A stretch of 14,613 bases of DNA from contig JANNRW010000290.1 in NCBI GenBank assembly GCA_031401815.1, forward strand, positions 1 to 14,613, given 5' to 3'. The stretch comes from JANNRW01 sp031401815 (GTDB lineage: Bacteria; Desulfobacterota; Desulfuromonadia; Geobacterales; DSM-12255). The notes under the pieces were generated by a model that was not told the origin of the DNA, ran no database searches, and saw nothing but the letters and a program-made list of their open reading frames with translations. The translations under genes were made by a program, and so were the position numbers. Below are positions 1 through 8,275 of this stretch, piece after piece (positions within the stretch are counted from its first letter, which is position 1; every line of letters begins with the position of its first letter).

Positions 1-60
1 TGGGCGTCGGCGGCGTCCAGCATTTCTGCCGAATCAACGCCTGCATACCGCGCTAATCTT

Positions 61-2556
61 ATGCTGATAGTTACTTTCATTGCCGGACTGTTTGCGACAA
101 CAGCAGTTTCTGTAGACCGTGCAGAGGCGAGCTTTCTCAACTCCTGCACAACGTACTGCCACGGCATGCCGCCACGTGACGCCCCCCGCAAGGCCAACAT
201 CCGCTTTACTTCCCAGTCGAGCGCCTTTTTGGGGAATCACCGAACCCATCTGCCTGCTGTAGCATCGGTTTCTTCCTGCACTGACTGCCATCAGCCTGTA
301 GCGGCAACCGATTTCGGTCATCAGGATGGCATCATAGGCATGGCCAACAGCCTGAAAAGGTATTCATCTGCAACGCTTAGAGCCAAGTACGACAAGGGTG
401 TGTTCTTCAATCAGACTTCTATCCCGAATCTTGCAACCGCCACCTGCTCGAATGTAAGCTGTCACTATGAAAAGAAGACCCCTGCATGGGGCTCTGCTCT
501 TTTTACTGCTCCGGCAGACTGTAGCGCCTGCCACGGCTCTCCCCCTGCAGGCGGAGCTGATGGAACTGCCGGGAGCCATGCAAGACACGACATTTATTAT
601 CCCGGAACAGCAAACTGCCAGAAGTGCCACCCCGGACATACGGGATTTGCCCATGCAACCAGCGCCGGACGCCCCTTGCGCGTTCAGGGTTTTCTCCGTG
701 ATCCACTCAACGCAGTTGATTCCACCGGTATTTACACCGGCACAGGGACCAATTACCTCCCGAGCAGAAGTGCCTCCCAGGTATTAGGTTCATGCAGCAA
801 CTTATACTGTCACAGTACAGGCCAGTCTGTTACAGGAGCCGGTGCCGGGACAACCATAACTACTCCGGTCTGGGGCGGCACCCCACTTACCTGCGGCTCG
901 TGCCATCAAAACATGGGCCCGGCGGCAAATGCCGCTGCAACCGGCAAACATGCCAGACACGCCCAGACAGCCAATATCTCCTGTGCAATCTGCCACGGTG
1001 CATCCTATACAGGCACAACTGCGCCAACCGGTGCAGGGACTATCCATGTAAACAAAAGCATCAATCTTGCCTGGACCGGGTTGGCAGCGGCTCCAGCCAC
1101 CATCTACTCAAAAGGAAACAGTTTCAATGCAGGGGTTGCTGCTTTTGGCACCTGTTCCAACACTTACTGTCACAGTACTGTACAGAATGCCTCCAATGGG
1201 GGTAATACGGCCATAACCTACCGAACCGGCGTCAGTTGGGCTTCAGTAGCAACCCTCAACTGCGGCGGATGCCATGTCGACGAAGCGACCGACGCCACAG
1301 GCACCGGTAGTCACCGTGCTCATACTGTTGCAACAGGGGCAAATATGGACTGCGCCAAATGTCACCTTGGTTACACCAACACGGCCACTACTTTTGCAAC
1401 TCATGTGAACGGCGTAATTGAGCTGGGAGCTACAGGTTTCAACTATTCGCAGGGGAGCGGCGCCTCCCACCCGGCAGCCAACGGTTACGGCAGCTGCTCG
1501 GCTACACTCTGTCACGGTAGCGGCACAGTTACCTGGGGTACTCCTCTCTGGTCCACAACTGATCAGTGCGGCAAGTGCCACAGCAGCTCTGCTCCCGGAG
1601 CAGTCACTGCCATCTCTCCGTTTTACAACACCGCCTTTCCGGTTAAAAACAGCTCGATAACCGATGCCAAGACCGGCGCACATACCGCGCATATCGCAGC
1701 CAGCGAAAGCCTGACTCCAGGTCTTGCCTGCACAAACTGCCATGCGGCTGTAACACTCAATGACGCAACACATATGAACGGCGTTACCAACTTCAACTGG
1801 AGTGCTCTGGCAAGAACCGGCAACCTCTCCCCCTCCTACAATCCCGCAACCGGCCAGTGCTCCAATGTCTACTGTCATGGCAACGCCATGCCGGGTGGCG
1901 ATACCAGCGGCACAAAAAGAACTCCGGTATGGAACGACTCAGCCTATCTGCCGGCAACGCTCACCGTAGCAGGCTGCAGCAGCTGTCACGGCTTCCCTCC
2001 TCCGGCTTCGGCCGGCCATCCGGTCGTTACCCTCCCCACCGGCTTTCCCGGAACCGCAGCTATTGGTGCCACCTGCAACTGCCACGGCAATGTTAATCCG
2101 GCTGGAAACAGTTATGCCAATATCTTTGTCGATAGAGCCCAGCATATAAACGGCTCGCTCGAAGGGGGCAAATGTAATGCCTGCCACGGTTATCCACCGG
2201 CTAGTCCTGGCTTTGCAGCAACCCAGAACAACTGGTCCAGCGCGAAAACTGAAGATTACATCGGTGGCGGCGGCGCACATACCATCAACAGTCATGTGAA
2301 GAGAGGTGCAAACCCGGACGACGGTTTTGCAAACTGCAACAAGTGTCACTCGCCGGCCGATCATAAAACAAGCCCGAGCGTCTACACCCCGAGTCAGAAC
2401 ATAAAAGTCACCATAGACAGACGCTATCGGCTTGAAGCGGTAAAACAGGTCAAATACAGTTCTAATCGGCTCAACGGCCCTGCCCATATCACCGGAACCT
2501 GCTCCAACATAAGTTGTCACTATGGAGCAACACCGAAGTGGGATCCGAGCCATTAA
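61..2556 (+). CDS. Secreted multiheme c-type cytochrome (CxxxxCH/CxxCH family), about 20 heme motifs; left end may be incomplete
   Basis: Probably an exported electron-transfer cytochrome. I count 12 CxxCH motifs, six CxxxxCH (such as CSNVSCH, CSNLYCH, CSATLCH, CSNVYCH, CSNISCH), one CxxxCH (CTTYCH, the first motif) and one CxCH (CNCH, bases 2074-2085). The alternation of CxxxxCH and CxxCH with intervening TPxWG and CHGxPP elements matches the Geobacter C4xCH/C2xCH repeat domain. The N-terminus is a hydrophobic signal segment ending DRAEA before SFLNSC. The ATG at 61 has no Shine-Dalgarno and no positively charged N-region. The frame is open to base 1 without another start codon, so the true start may lie outside the window. 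It is a clear paralog of the next cytochrome (shared GMPxRDAxRKAN, CQKCHP, SAGRPLxVQGFLR, HINGxxE), but it is shorter at the C-terminus and has one extra module. Partner proteins are unknown; outer-surface versus periplasmic location cannot be told. Confidence 0.9.
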   Translation: MLIVTFIAGLFATTAVSVDRAEASFLNSCTTYCHGMPPRDAPRKANIRFTSQSSAFLGNHRTHLPAVASVSSCTDCHQPVAATDFGHQDGIIGMANSLKRYSSATLRAKYDKGVFFNQTSIPNLATATCSNVSCHYEKKTPAWGSALFTAPADCSACHGSPPAGGADGTAGSHARHDIYYPGTANCQKCHPGHTGFAHATSAGRPLRVQGFLRDPLNAVDSTGIYTGTGTNYLPSRSASQVLGSCSNLYCHSTGQSVTGAGAGTTITTPVWGGTPLTCGSCHQNMGPAANAAATGKHARHAQTANISCAICHGASYTGTTAPTGAGTIHVNKSINLAWTGLAAAPATIYSKGNSFNAGVAAFGTCSNTYCHSTVQNASNGGNTAITYRTGVSWASVATLNCGGCHVDEATDATGTGSHRAHTVATGANMDCAKCHLGYTNTATTFATHVNGVIELGATGFNYSQGSGASHPAANGYGSCSATLCHGSGTVTWGTPLWSTTDQCGKCHSSSAPGAVTAISPFYNTAFPVKNSSITDAKTGAHTAHIAASESLTPGLACTNCHAAVTLNDATHMNGVTNFNWSALARTGNLSPSYNPATGQCSNVYCHGNAMPGGDTSGTKRTPVWNDSAYLPATLTVAGCSSCHGFPPPASAGHPVVTLPTGFPGTAAIGATCNCHGNVNPAGNSYANIFVDRAQHINGSLEGGKCNACHGYPPASPGFAATQNNWSSAKTEDYIGGGGAHTINSHVKRGANPDDGFANCNKCHSPADHKTSPSVYTPSQNIKVTIDRRYRLEAVKQVKYSSNRLNGPAHITGTCSNISCHYGATPKWDPSH

Positions 2557-2570
2557 GCAGCAGCAAACGT

Positions 2571-2655
2571 TGGGTGAAGTCACAACTTGAATCAGCATGT
2601 TGCGACTTCACCCATCCACTCACCCTCCCCCGTCAAAGTGGAGGGGACTTTTTTT
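2571..2655 (+). terminator. Double hairpin with T-run after the first cytochrome; also a copy of a dispersed palindromic repeat
   Basis: Fifteen bases after the cytochrome stop lies an 11-bp perfect inverted repeat, TGGGTGAAGTC (2571-2581) with GACTTCACCCA (2604-2614), extended by four more pairs after one mismatch. It is followed by a CCCTCC...GGAGGG stem (2623-2646) and seven T (2649-2655). Stem plus T-run fits an intrinsic terminator. The CCCTCCCCCGTCAA 14-mer (2623-2636) recurs exactly at 9695-9708, so this is also a member of a dispersed repeat family that may have been recruited as a terminator. Confidence 0.6.
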
Positions 2656-2711
2656 AAGAATTTGCGAATGACCCGAAAAAAGCCAGCGTTGTCCGGTCAG
2701 GTCTTTGCATT

Positions 2712-2830
2712 TAGCCTCCCCTCCCTTGACGGGAGGGGATTGAGGGGTGGGTGAAGCTCCCGACAGCGTCAAATATGGCAAATTCCCCCACCCCCTGACC
2801 CCCTCCCGCCAGGGGAGGGGGAACTTTTAA
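2712..2830. repeat. Compound C/G-rich palindromic repeat between the cytochromes
   Basis: Two hairpins, CCCCTCCC-ttgac-GGGAGGGG (about 2718-2738) and CCCCCTCCC-loop-GGGAGGGGG (about 2799-2820), flank a middle part. That middle part is itself bracketed by GGGGTGGG (2744-2751) and CCCACCCC (2787-2794). The 15-mer GGGGTGGGTGAAGCT at 2744-2758 is repeated exactly at 9640-9654. The element carries no open reading frame of note. The whole 2557-2955 spacer holds only these repeats, a terminator-like hairpin, a candidate promoter and the next ribosome binding site. Confidence 0.7.
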
Positions 2831-2866
2831 GGCAACTCATAAACCAAACGAAATGGATTTGTGATC

Positions 2867-2894
2867 TTGCAAGACTCTGGTTTGGTTGTAGAAT
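2867..2894 (+). promoter_or_regulatory. Candidate sigma70-type promoter for the second cytochrome
   Basis: TTGCAA (2867-2872), a 16-bp spacer and TAGAAT (2889-2894) lie about 60 bp upstream of the cytochrome ATG. An inverted repeat AACCAAAC (2842-2849) / GTTTGGTT (2880-2887) straddles the -35 region and could be an operator. This is motif matching only; a promoter of its own fits the terminator-like hairpin that separates the two cytochrome genes. Confidence 0.35.
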
Positions 2895-2955
2895 ATGAAA
2901 AGTTAACCCCGTGGCTGGACAGGCAGAAAATGCGGATAGAAACAAGGAGTTGATC

Positions 2956-5900
2956 ATGAGGAAGGATTTCGCGAGCTGGAAACGATACTCGCAGATTGCC
3001 GGTCTGATAGCGATTTTTGCGATATTGACATGCAATCCGGAGCCGGTGCGGGCTGCGGTGATTAACTCGTGCACAGACTGTCACGGGATGCCTTCACGCG
3101 ACGCAGCACGCAAGGCTAACCCTCGATTCCGCTCCCTCTCAAGCGCCTTTATCGGTAATCACAAGAACCATCTGCCGGCCATACCGGTCGCGGGTGACTG
3201 CAGCATCTGTCACCCACCGGTTTCTGCAACCGATTTCAGCCACCATAACGACAAAATCGAAATGGTGCAGAAGCTGAAAGGGTACTCCACTTCAACCGGA
3301 CGCGCCAGATATGACAAGGGGCTCTTTTTCAACCTGACCTCCATACCAAATCTGGTGAATGCCACATGCTCCAATGTGAACTGTCATTTCGAAAGGAAAA
3401 CAGCGGCCTGGGGTTCTGCTCCCTACGTTGCACCTGCGGACTGCGCTGCCTGTCACGGAGCGCCACCTACCGGTGGCGCAACAGGGACTGCCGGCAGCCA
3501 TCCGCGTCATGAAACCTATTATCCGGGAATCAGCAACTGCCAGAAGTGCCATCCGGTACATGCAACATTCATCCATGCCACAAGCGCCGGGCGACCCCTG
3601 AAGGTACAGGGTTTTCTCCGGACTCCACTAAATACCATTGAAACGTCAGGAACCTACTCCGGCAGTGGTGCCAATTACCTCCCGAGCAAGAGTGCATCCC
3701 AGATATTCGGCTCCTGTAACACAATTTACTGTCACAGCGCCGGTCAATCCACAACCGGCAGCAGTACCGGCATAACCTACAGAACCGTTCCCTGGGGAGG
3801 TACTGCTCTGACCTGCGGCGGATGCCATCTCGATATGGCCACAGACGCAACCGGCACTGGCAACCACCGGATACACACAATTTCTACCGGCGCCAACTAC
3901 GACTGCGCTGCATGCCATATCAACTACACCAGAACCACAGCACCTGCGGGAACCCATGCCAACAGCATGATAGAACTGGGTGCGACCGGATTCACCTACT
4001 CCCAGGGGAGTGGCGCAACTCACCCAGCCGGAAACAGTTTTGGTACCTGCTCAGCCAGCGCCTGTCACGGCTCGGGCAGTGTCACATGGGGAGCCACTTT
4101 TGTCGCTCCGGGTAATTCGTTCCCCTACTCTGCAAGCCAGTGCGACAAGTGCCACTCAGGGAGTGCGACTGCGCCATTCTACTCCACTGCAGCACCTGCC
4201 AAAGTCACTGCCACAACTGATGTCAAAGTCGGTGCCCACACTTCGCATCTGACAACACCGGATGCTTTAGCTTCTGTCATTGCATGTGCCGACTGCCACG
4301 GTACAGTGGCATTGAACTCAGCCACCCATATGAACGGCACTACAAATTTTACCTGGAGCTCTCTTGCAACAAGAAGTGGCGCGTTGACTCCAACCTTTAC
4401 TGTTGCCACTCGCGTCTGCGCCAATGTCTACTGTCACGGCGCAAGCATGCCGGGGGGGGATACCACTGGAACCAACCGGGCACCGGTCTGGAATGTCGCC
4501 TTCCTGTCGGCAACCTTAAGCAGGGCAGCCTGTGCTGCGTGTCACGGCTTTCCCCCTCCTGCAGCCTCAGGACATCCTGTTGTTACCATTCCTGCGTCAT
4601 GGCCCGCTGTCGGCGCAGCTACCGGTGCACTCGGAACAACCTGCAACTGCCATGCAAACATCAGCACCACCGGCACTACCTATGCAAACATTTTTGTGAA
4701 CAGGGCGCTCCATATAAACGGCATATTTGAGCCTGCTGCAAGCGGCCACGCCGTACCGTTCTACGCTCATGCAACACCCCCTTACACCGCCTGTACCGGA
4801 TGTCATAACGCCACTACAGCAGGCGTTTATCCGGCAGCAGCCGGAGCAGCTCCAAACTGTCGCGGCTGCCACCTCACTGCTGATCCGAGCGTAACCACGA
4901 CCGGATGCACCTCTTGTCACGCCAACCCGCCGAACGGAGCCGTAAGACCAAACGTGGTTGGCAGCCACGTCAAGCACAACGCAATTGCCTGCGCCACCTG
5001 TCACAACGGAGCAGGGGCAGGGAGCGGCGCATCACACGGCCCCGGCAACTCCGGTGCCAACCCTGCTGTAGATAACGTCATCTTCACCGCAGCTCAGGCC
5101 GGAGCATCTGCAACCTGGACAGCTGCTACCAAGACCTGTTCCACAACCTATTGCCACGGCGCCACCCTTACCGGCGGCACCAACAAGAGCCCGGTCTGGG
5201 GGACGACTCTTACAGGATGCGCTCTTTGTCACGGCAATCCCCCCGCAACCACCACCCACGCAGGAGTTACATCAACACAGTGTATTACGTGCCACGTTCA
5301 CGTTAATTCCACAGGTAACGGCTTTACCAATGCGGCCCTCCACTTGAATGGCGTAATTGAAGCAACTGGAGGAACCTGTATCGGCTGTCACGCAACTGTC
5401 CAGACAGGAACCCATGGTACGCCGCGCGGTGCGGTCATGTCGGAATTCACCCTTGCCTGGGGTCACAAGAAAACCGGACGAGCAGCAGTGACCGATGCTG
5501 ACTGTATTGTCTGCCACCTTGAAGGGGAGTTTGCAACACAGAAAACATCCGCTACAAAACATATGGACGGAAACGTCGATCTCAGGGATCCGGATGGTGT
5601 CGGTGAAGCTCCGATTACAAATATTTCCGGCACGGCATTTACATTTAAAAGATTTTCAACTTCATATGTTGCGGGCTCAAGAACTGCCACCGGTCATACC
5701 TCCAACACCGATATTGCCAATGTCATATCTCTCAAGTTCTGTATCAAGTGCCATGACGCAAATGGTGCGACCAACATTACTGCCCGCTCAGGAACCGCTC
5801 CTACCCAGTACCTTCCATTTGGTACGGGGAGCCAGAACGGCGCTGCCTATACAGTAGGCCTGAGCGCAGGAGTGGTTGGCGGCGTAGTGGATGTAGACAC

Positions 5901-6552
5901 AATGTTCAGCGTGACCAACTCAACCTACCATCCGGTAAAAGGCCCCCAGAACAACAGGTATGCCTCAGGAACCAGGATGGCTGTGCCATACGGAGTAACC
6001 AAGAGTGCTGTAGCAAACGGCATCGTCATGAACTGCTTTGACTGTCATAACTCACCGGCTCCACGCACCACTCGAACAGTCGCAGCTCATGGTTCGACAG
6101 CCCCGAATGCATACCGAGGGACTGTCTATGATACTACAAACACCCTGTGCCATGTATGTCACACCGGTTATCTTGTCCCTTCAGGTAATGCTCATGGCAC
6201 CGGTTCGGCATTTAACTCGAGCATAGACAGCGGAATGAACACCTATCTGCGCAACCAGTGCCAGAGATGCCACGCAAGCACGAACACGGCAGTACGACCA
6301 GTCCGAGCAGAAGATGCACACGGATTCAACAGATTTGCCGGTACAGGCACTGATGCAATGTGGCCGCGCGGAACCACTGAAACCTATCGTCCATATGCCT
6401 TTATGAGAAACGCAACTCAATGGACTACCACCAGTTGGAAACCTCTGTCAGGCCCCGGAGTGCCGATAGGGAGTGCTACCTGTGGCGGCAGTATGTCAGC
6501 CAGCGGATGCGGTGACAATATGACGACCTATTCACCCGGCGGCACTTTTTAA
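2956..6552 (+). CDS. Giant secreted multiheme c-type cytochrome, about 27 heme motifs
   Basis: An 1198-residue cytochrome, probably an exported electron conduit. The ATG at 2956 is preferred because AAGGAGT (2944-2950) sits five bases upstream; an in-frame GTG at 2911 has no such site. The signal peptide has a basic N-region (MRKDFASWKR), a hydrophobic core and a likely cut after EPVRA. I count 21 CxxCH, five CxxxxCH (CSNVNCH, CNTIYCH, CSASACH, CANVYCH, CSTTYCH) and one CNCH (4642-4653), about one per 44 residues. The first two thirds parallel the upstream paralog. The last third has only CxxCH motifs, a heme-free stretch of about 95 residues between CIKCH and CFDCH, and ends with two lone cysteines (CGGSMSASGC) that could form a disulfide. 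No convincing lipobox or C-terminal anchor was seen. It follows its paralog after 399 bp and is closed by a hairpin terminator. Confidence 0.93.
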   Translation: MRKDFASWKRYSQIAGLIAIFAILTCNPEPVRAAVINSCTDCHGMPSRDAARKANPRFRSLSSAFIGNHKNHLPAIPVAGDCSICHPPVSATDFSHHNDKIEMVQKLKGYSTSTGRARYDKGLFFNLTSIPNLVNATCSNVNCHFERKTAAWGSAPYVAPADCAACHGAPPTGGATGTAGSHPRHETYYPGISNCQKCHPVHATFIHATSAGRPLKVQGFLRTPLNTIETSGTYSGSGANYLPSKSASQIFGSCNTIYCHSAGQSTTGSSTGITYRTVPWGGTALTCGGCHLDMATDATGTGNHRIHTISTGANYDCAACHINYTRTTAPAGTHANSMIELGATGFTYSQGSGATHPAGNSFGTCSASACHGSGSVTWGATFVAPGNSFPYSASQCDKCHSGSATAPFYSTAAPAKVTATTDVKVGAHTSHLTTPDALASVIACADCHGTVALNSATHMNGTTNFTWSSLATRSGALTPTFTVATRVCANVYCHGASMPGGDTTGTNRAPVWNVAFLSATLSRAACAACHGFPPPAASGHPVVTIPASWPAVGAATGALGTTCNCHANISTTGTTYANIFVNRALHINGIFEPAASGHAVPFYAHATPPYTACTGCHNATTAGVYPAAAGAAPNCRGCHLTADPSVTTTGCTSCHANPPNGAVRPNVVGSHVKHNAIACATCHNGAGAGSGASHGPGNSGANPAVDNVIFTAAQAGASATWTAATKTCSTTYCHGATLTGGTNKSPVWGTTLTGCALCHGNPPATTTHAGVTSTQCITCHVHVNSTGNGFTNAALHLNGVIEATGGTCIGCHATVQTGTHGTPRGAVMSEFTLAWGHKKTGRAAVTDADCIVCHLEGEFATQKTSATKHMDGNVDLRDPDGVGEAPITNISGTAFTFKRFSTSYVAGSRTATGHTSNTDIANVISLKFCIKCHDANGATNITARSGTAPTQYLPFGTGSQNGAAYTVGLSAGVVGGVVDVDTMFSVTNSTYHPVKGPQNNRYASGTRMAVPYGVTKSAVANGIVMNCFDCHNSPAPRTTRTVAAHGSTAPNAYRGTVYDTTNTLCHVCHTGYLVPSGNAHGTGSAFNSSIDSGMNTYLRNQCQRCHASTNTAVRPVRAEDAHGFNRFAGTGTDAMWPRGTTETYRPYAFMRNATQWTTTSWKPLSGPGVPIGSATCGGSMSASGCGDNMTTYSPGGTF

Positions 6553-6574
6553 TGCCTGGTGTCATTTGCTCCAC

Positions 6575-6608
6575 AAAAAAGCCTCACCCTTATGGGCGAG
6601 GCTTTTTT
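6575..6608 (+). terminator. Bidirectional intrinsic terminator
   Basis: Six A, then GCCTCACCC (6581-6589), a TTAT loop, GGGCGAGGC and six T form a nine-position stem with one A/C mismatch. The A-run and T-run let it work in both directions. It lies between convergent genes: the cytochrome ending at 6552 and the PHP gene whose stop is at 6687. Confidence 0.85.
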
Positions 6609-6686
6609 GCTTAAGAAGTTTCTATCGGAGAGATCAAATAGTAAAAGATGGAATTCTCTACATAATATAAAAAGCGTCAGAGTATT

Positions 6687-7541
6687 TTAAAATCCTCTTC
6701 GCCTTGCATAAAGCGGAGGGAGGAGCTCTACCGTCAGATAGAGATTGCCGCGGCCGCGCCCCATGGAGATTCCGTCATCACCTCCATGAAAGTCAGACCC
6801 CCCGGTAACTATCAGACCCAGAGAAATGGCAAGGGTTTTCAGAAACCTGTCATCATCGTCATAACCCATGGTATTGAAGGCTTCAACACCGTCCAGCCCT
6901 TTTGATGACATATCCCTGATTATTGTGGTTAACAGATTTCGCTCCCTGGTAATGCTTTGAGGGTGAGCAAGCACTGCTGTTCCTCCAGCCCGATGAATCT
7001 CGGCTATGGCATCTGCAAAAGGAAAGTACTCCTTTGGCTCATTGCACGGAATCAGGTAGCTGTTGAATGCCTCCTGCATTGAGTCAACAAGCCCCTTATC
7101 AAGCAGCAGCCTGGCTATATGCGGCCTGCCGACTGCTCCGCCGGCAAGCGCCAGTACCTCCTGGCTATCAATAGAAGATTTGCCCTCTTCTGCAAGCTTG
7201 ACGTTTATTTTTTCAATTACCCTTAGACCTCTTGCCTCCCTTCTCTCCCTGAAAAGAAGAAGTTTTTCAGCCAGAGCCGGGTCATTATGGTTGATAAAGT
7301 AACCAAGCAGATGAACATCATTGTATTCAAGATAAGAGACAGACAACTCAACCGCAGGGATGACTGTTATCCCCAATAAAGCTGCACAGGCCAGAGCCTC
7401 ATCAATCCCGCTGACAGAATCATGGTCAGCTATGGCGATAGCTCCCAGCCCTGCTGCATGAGCCATTCTGACCAGTTCGTCTGGCTTGTGTATTCCATCT
7501 GATGCTGTAGTATGTGTATGAAGATCAACAAGTGGCTGCAT
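6687..7541 (-). CDS. PHP-domain phosphoesterase, YciV / RNase AM-like (3',5'-nucleoside bisphosphate phosphatase family)
   Basis: A 284-residue metal-dependent phosphoesterase. The PHP motifs are all present: DLHTHTTASDG (metal ligands H8, H10, D15), ADHDSVSG (H40, D41), PAVELS (E65), DVHLLGY (H77), GRPHIAR (H141), LAHP (H193) and GGSDFHG (D250, H252). This set, including the GRPHIAR segment of the small-domain insertion, and the length match the YciV/TrpH group, whose members hydrolyse 3',5'-nucleoside bisphosphates (pAp-type) and trim RNA 5' ends. Other PHP activities cannot be excluded from sequence. No strong Shine-Dalgarno precedes the ATG (GAGAG 9-13 bases upstream). It is divergent from nth with only 41 bp between start codons, so the two promoters must overlap or lie inside the neighbouring genes. 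It is probably an intact cytoplasmic housekeeping enzyme. Confidence 0.88.
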   Translation of the reverse strand: MQPLVDLHTHTTASDGIHKPDELVRMAHAAGLGAIAIADHDSVSGIDEALACAALLGITVIPAVELSVSYLEYNDVHLLGYFINHNDPALAEKLLLFRERREARGLRVIEKINVKLAEEGKSSIDSQEVLALAGGAVGRPHIARLLLDKGLVDSMQEAFNSYLIPCNEPKEYFPFADAIAEIHRAGGTAVLAHPQSITRERNLLTTIIRDMSSKGLDGVEAFNTMGYDDDDRFLKTLAISLGLIVTGGSDFHGGDDGISMGRGRGNLYLTVELLPPLYARRRGF

Positions 7542-7582
7542 CCGGATATTCTCTCTGTGCTGTTAGACAAAATAGGAGATTT

Positions 7583-8239
7583 ATGAAACCTGAAGAGATC
7601 GATGAGGCAGTTGCGCTTCTTGAAAATGCGGTAACCGCCTGGAAAACCCCAGCTGTTACGATAGTATCGCAAAGAGATGGAGATCCGTTCAAGGTCTTGA
7701 TCTCTTGCCTGCTTTCTTTAAGAACCAAGGATACGACAACAGGGCCTGCTTCGGAAAGACTTTTTGCCCTTGCTGAAACTCCTGCGAAAATGGCGATGCT
7801 TGATCCGGAGCTGATCGAAAAAACAATTTATCCTGTCGGTTTTTACAGAAACAAGGCACGGCAGATCACCCACATCTGTCAGGAGCTTGTTGATAAATAT
7901 GACGGACAGGTTCCAAAGTCAATAGAAGAACTCCTTGCCTTTAAAGGGGTCGGCAGAAAAACAGCAAATCTGGTCGTCACCCTAGGCTTTGGAGAGCCCG
8001 GAATCTGCGTTGACACACATGTACATAGAATCTGCAACCGCTGGGGATATGTCGAGACCAGGAATCCGGAAGAGACCGAGTTCAGGCTGCGGAAAATACT
8101 TCCTCAAAAACACTGGCTGAGAATCAATGACCTGCTGGTCACATACGGACAGAATCTCTGCAAACCAGTTTCACCGCTCTGCTCAAAATGCACTCTCTTT
8201 CATCTGTGTGACAGACGGGATGTCGGCAAAAGCCGATAA
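7583..8239 (+). CDS. nth: Endonuclease III, DNA glycosylase/AP lyase
   Basis: A base-excision-repair enzyme that removes oxidised pyrimidines and cleaves abasic sites. The protein has 218 residues (E. coli Nth has 211). The helix-hairpin-helix FKGVGRKTAN carries the catalytic lysine K126, and VDTHVHR carries the catalytic aspartate D144, equivalent to E. coli K120 and D138. The C-terminal 4Fe-4S loop is complete: C193-x6-C200-x2-C203-x5-C209. The ATG at 7583 is chosen because AGGAG (7574-7578) lies just upstream and the protein then starts like family members; an earlier in-frame start at 7514 would overlap the divergent PHP gene. It is convergent with the hicB-like gene 36 bp downstream. A small TCGGC-AAAA-GCCGA hairpin overlaps its end but has no T-run. 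Confidence 0.95.
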   Translation: MKPEEIDEAVALLENAVTAWKTPAVTIVSQRDGDPFKVLISCLLSLRTKDTTTGPASERLFALAETPAKMAMLDPELIEKTIYPVGFYRNKARQITHICQELVDKYDGQVPKSIEELLAFKGVGRKTANLVVTLGFGEPGICVDTHVHRICNRWGYVETRNPEETEFRLRKILPQKHWLRINDLLVTYGQNLCKPVSPLCSKCTLFHLCDRRDVGKSR

Positions 8240-8275
8240 CAGATGTCTCAGGGCATGAACGTGGTGTGAATAAAT

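Noticed and set aside
1939..2598. 219-codon - strand ORF, and another of 211 codons at 1243-1878
   Set aside because: Both are antisense shadows of the cytochrome; low stop-codon frequency follows from its Cys/Thr/Gly/Ala-rich codons.
2854..2871. Sigma54-like promoter (TGG...TTGCA) before the second cytochrome
   Set aside because: The GG and GC elements are 14 bases apart instead of 12, so it does not fit the -24/-12 rule.
2911..2955. GTG at 2911 as the start of the second cytochrome
   Set aside because: No ribosome site and it adds 15 polar residues before a normal signal peptide; the ATG at 2956 has AAGGAGT at good spacing.
8223..8236. TCGGC-AAAA-GCCGA hairpin at the end of nth as a terminator
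   Set aside because: Only a 5-bp stem, inside the coding end, with no following T-run.
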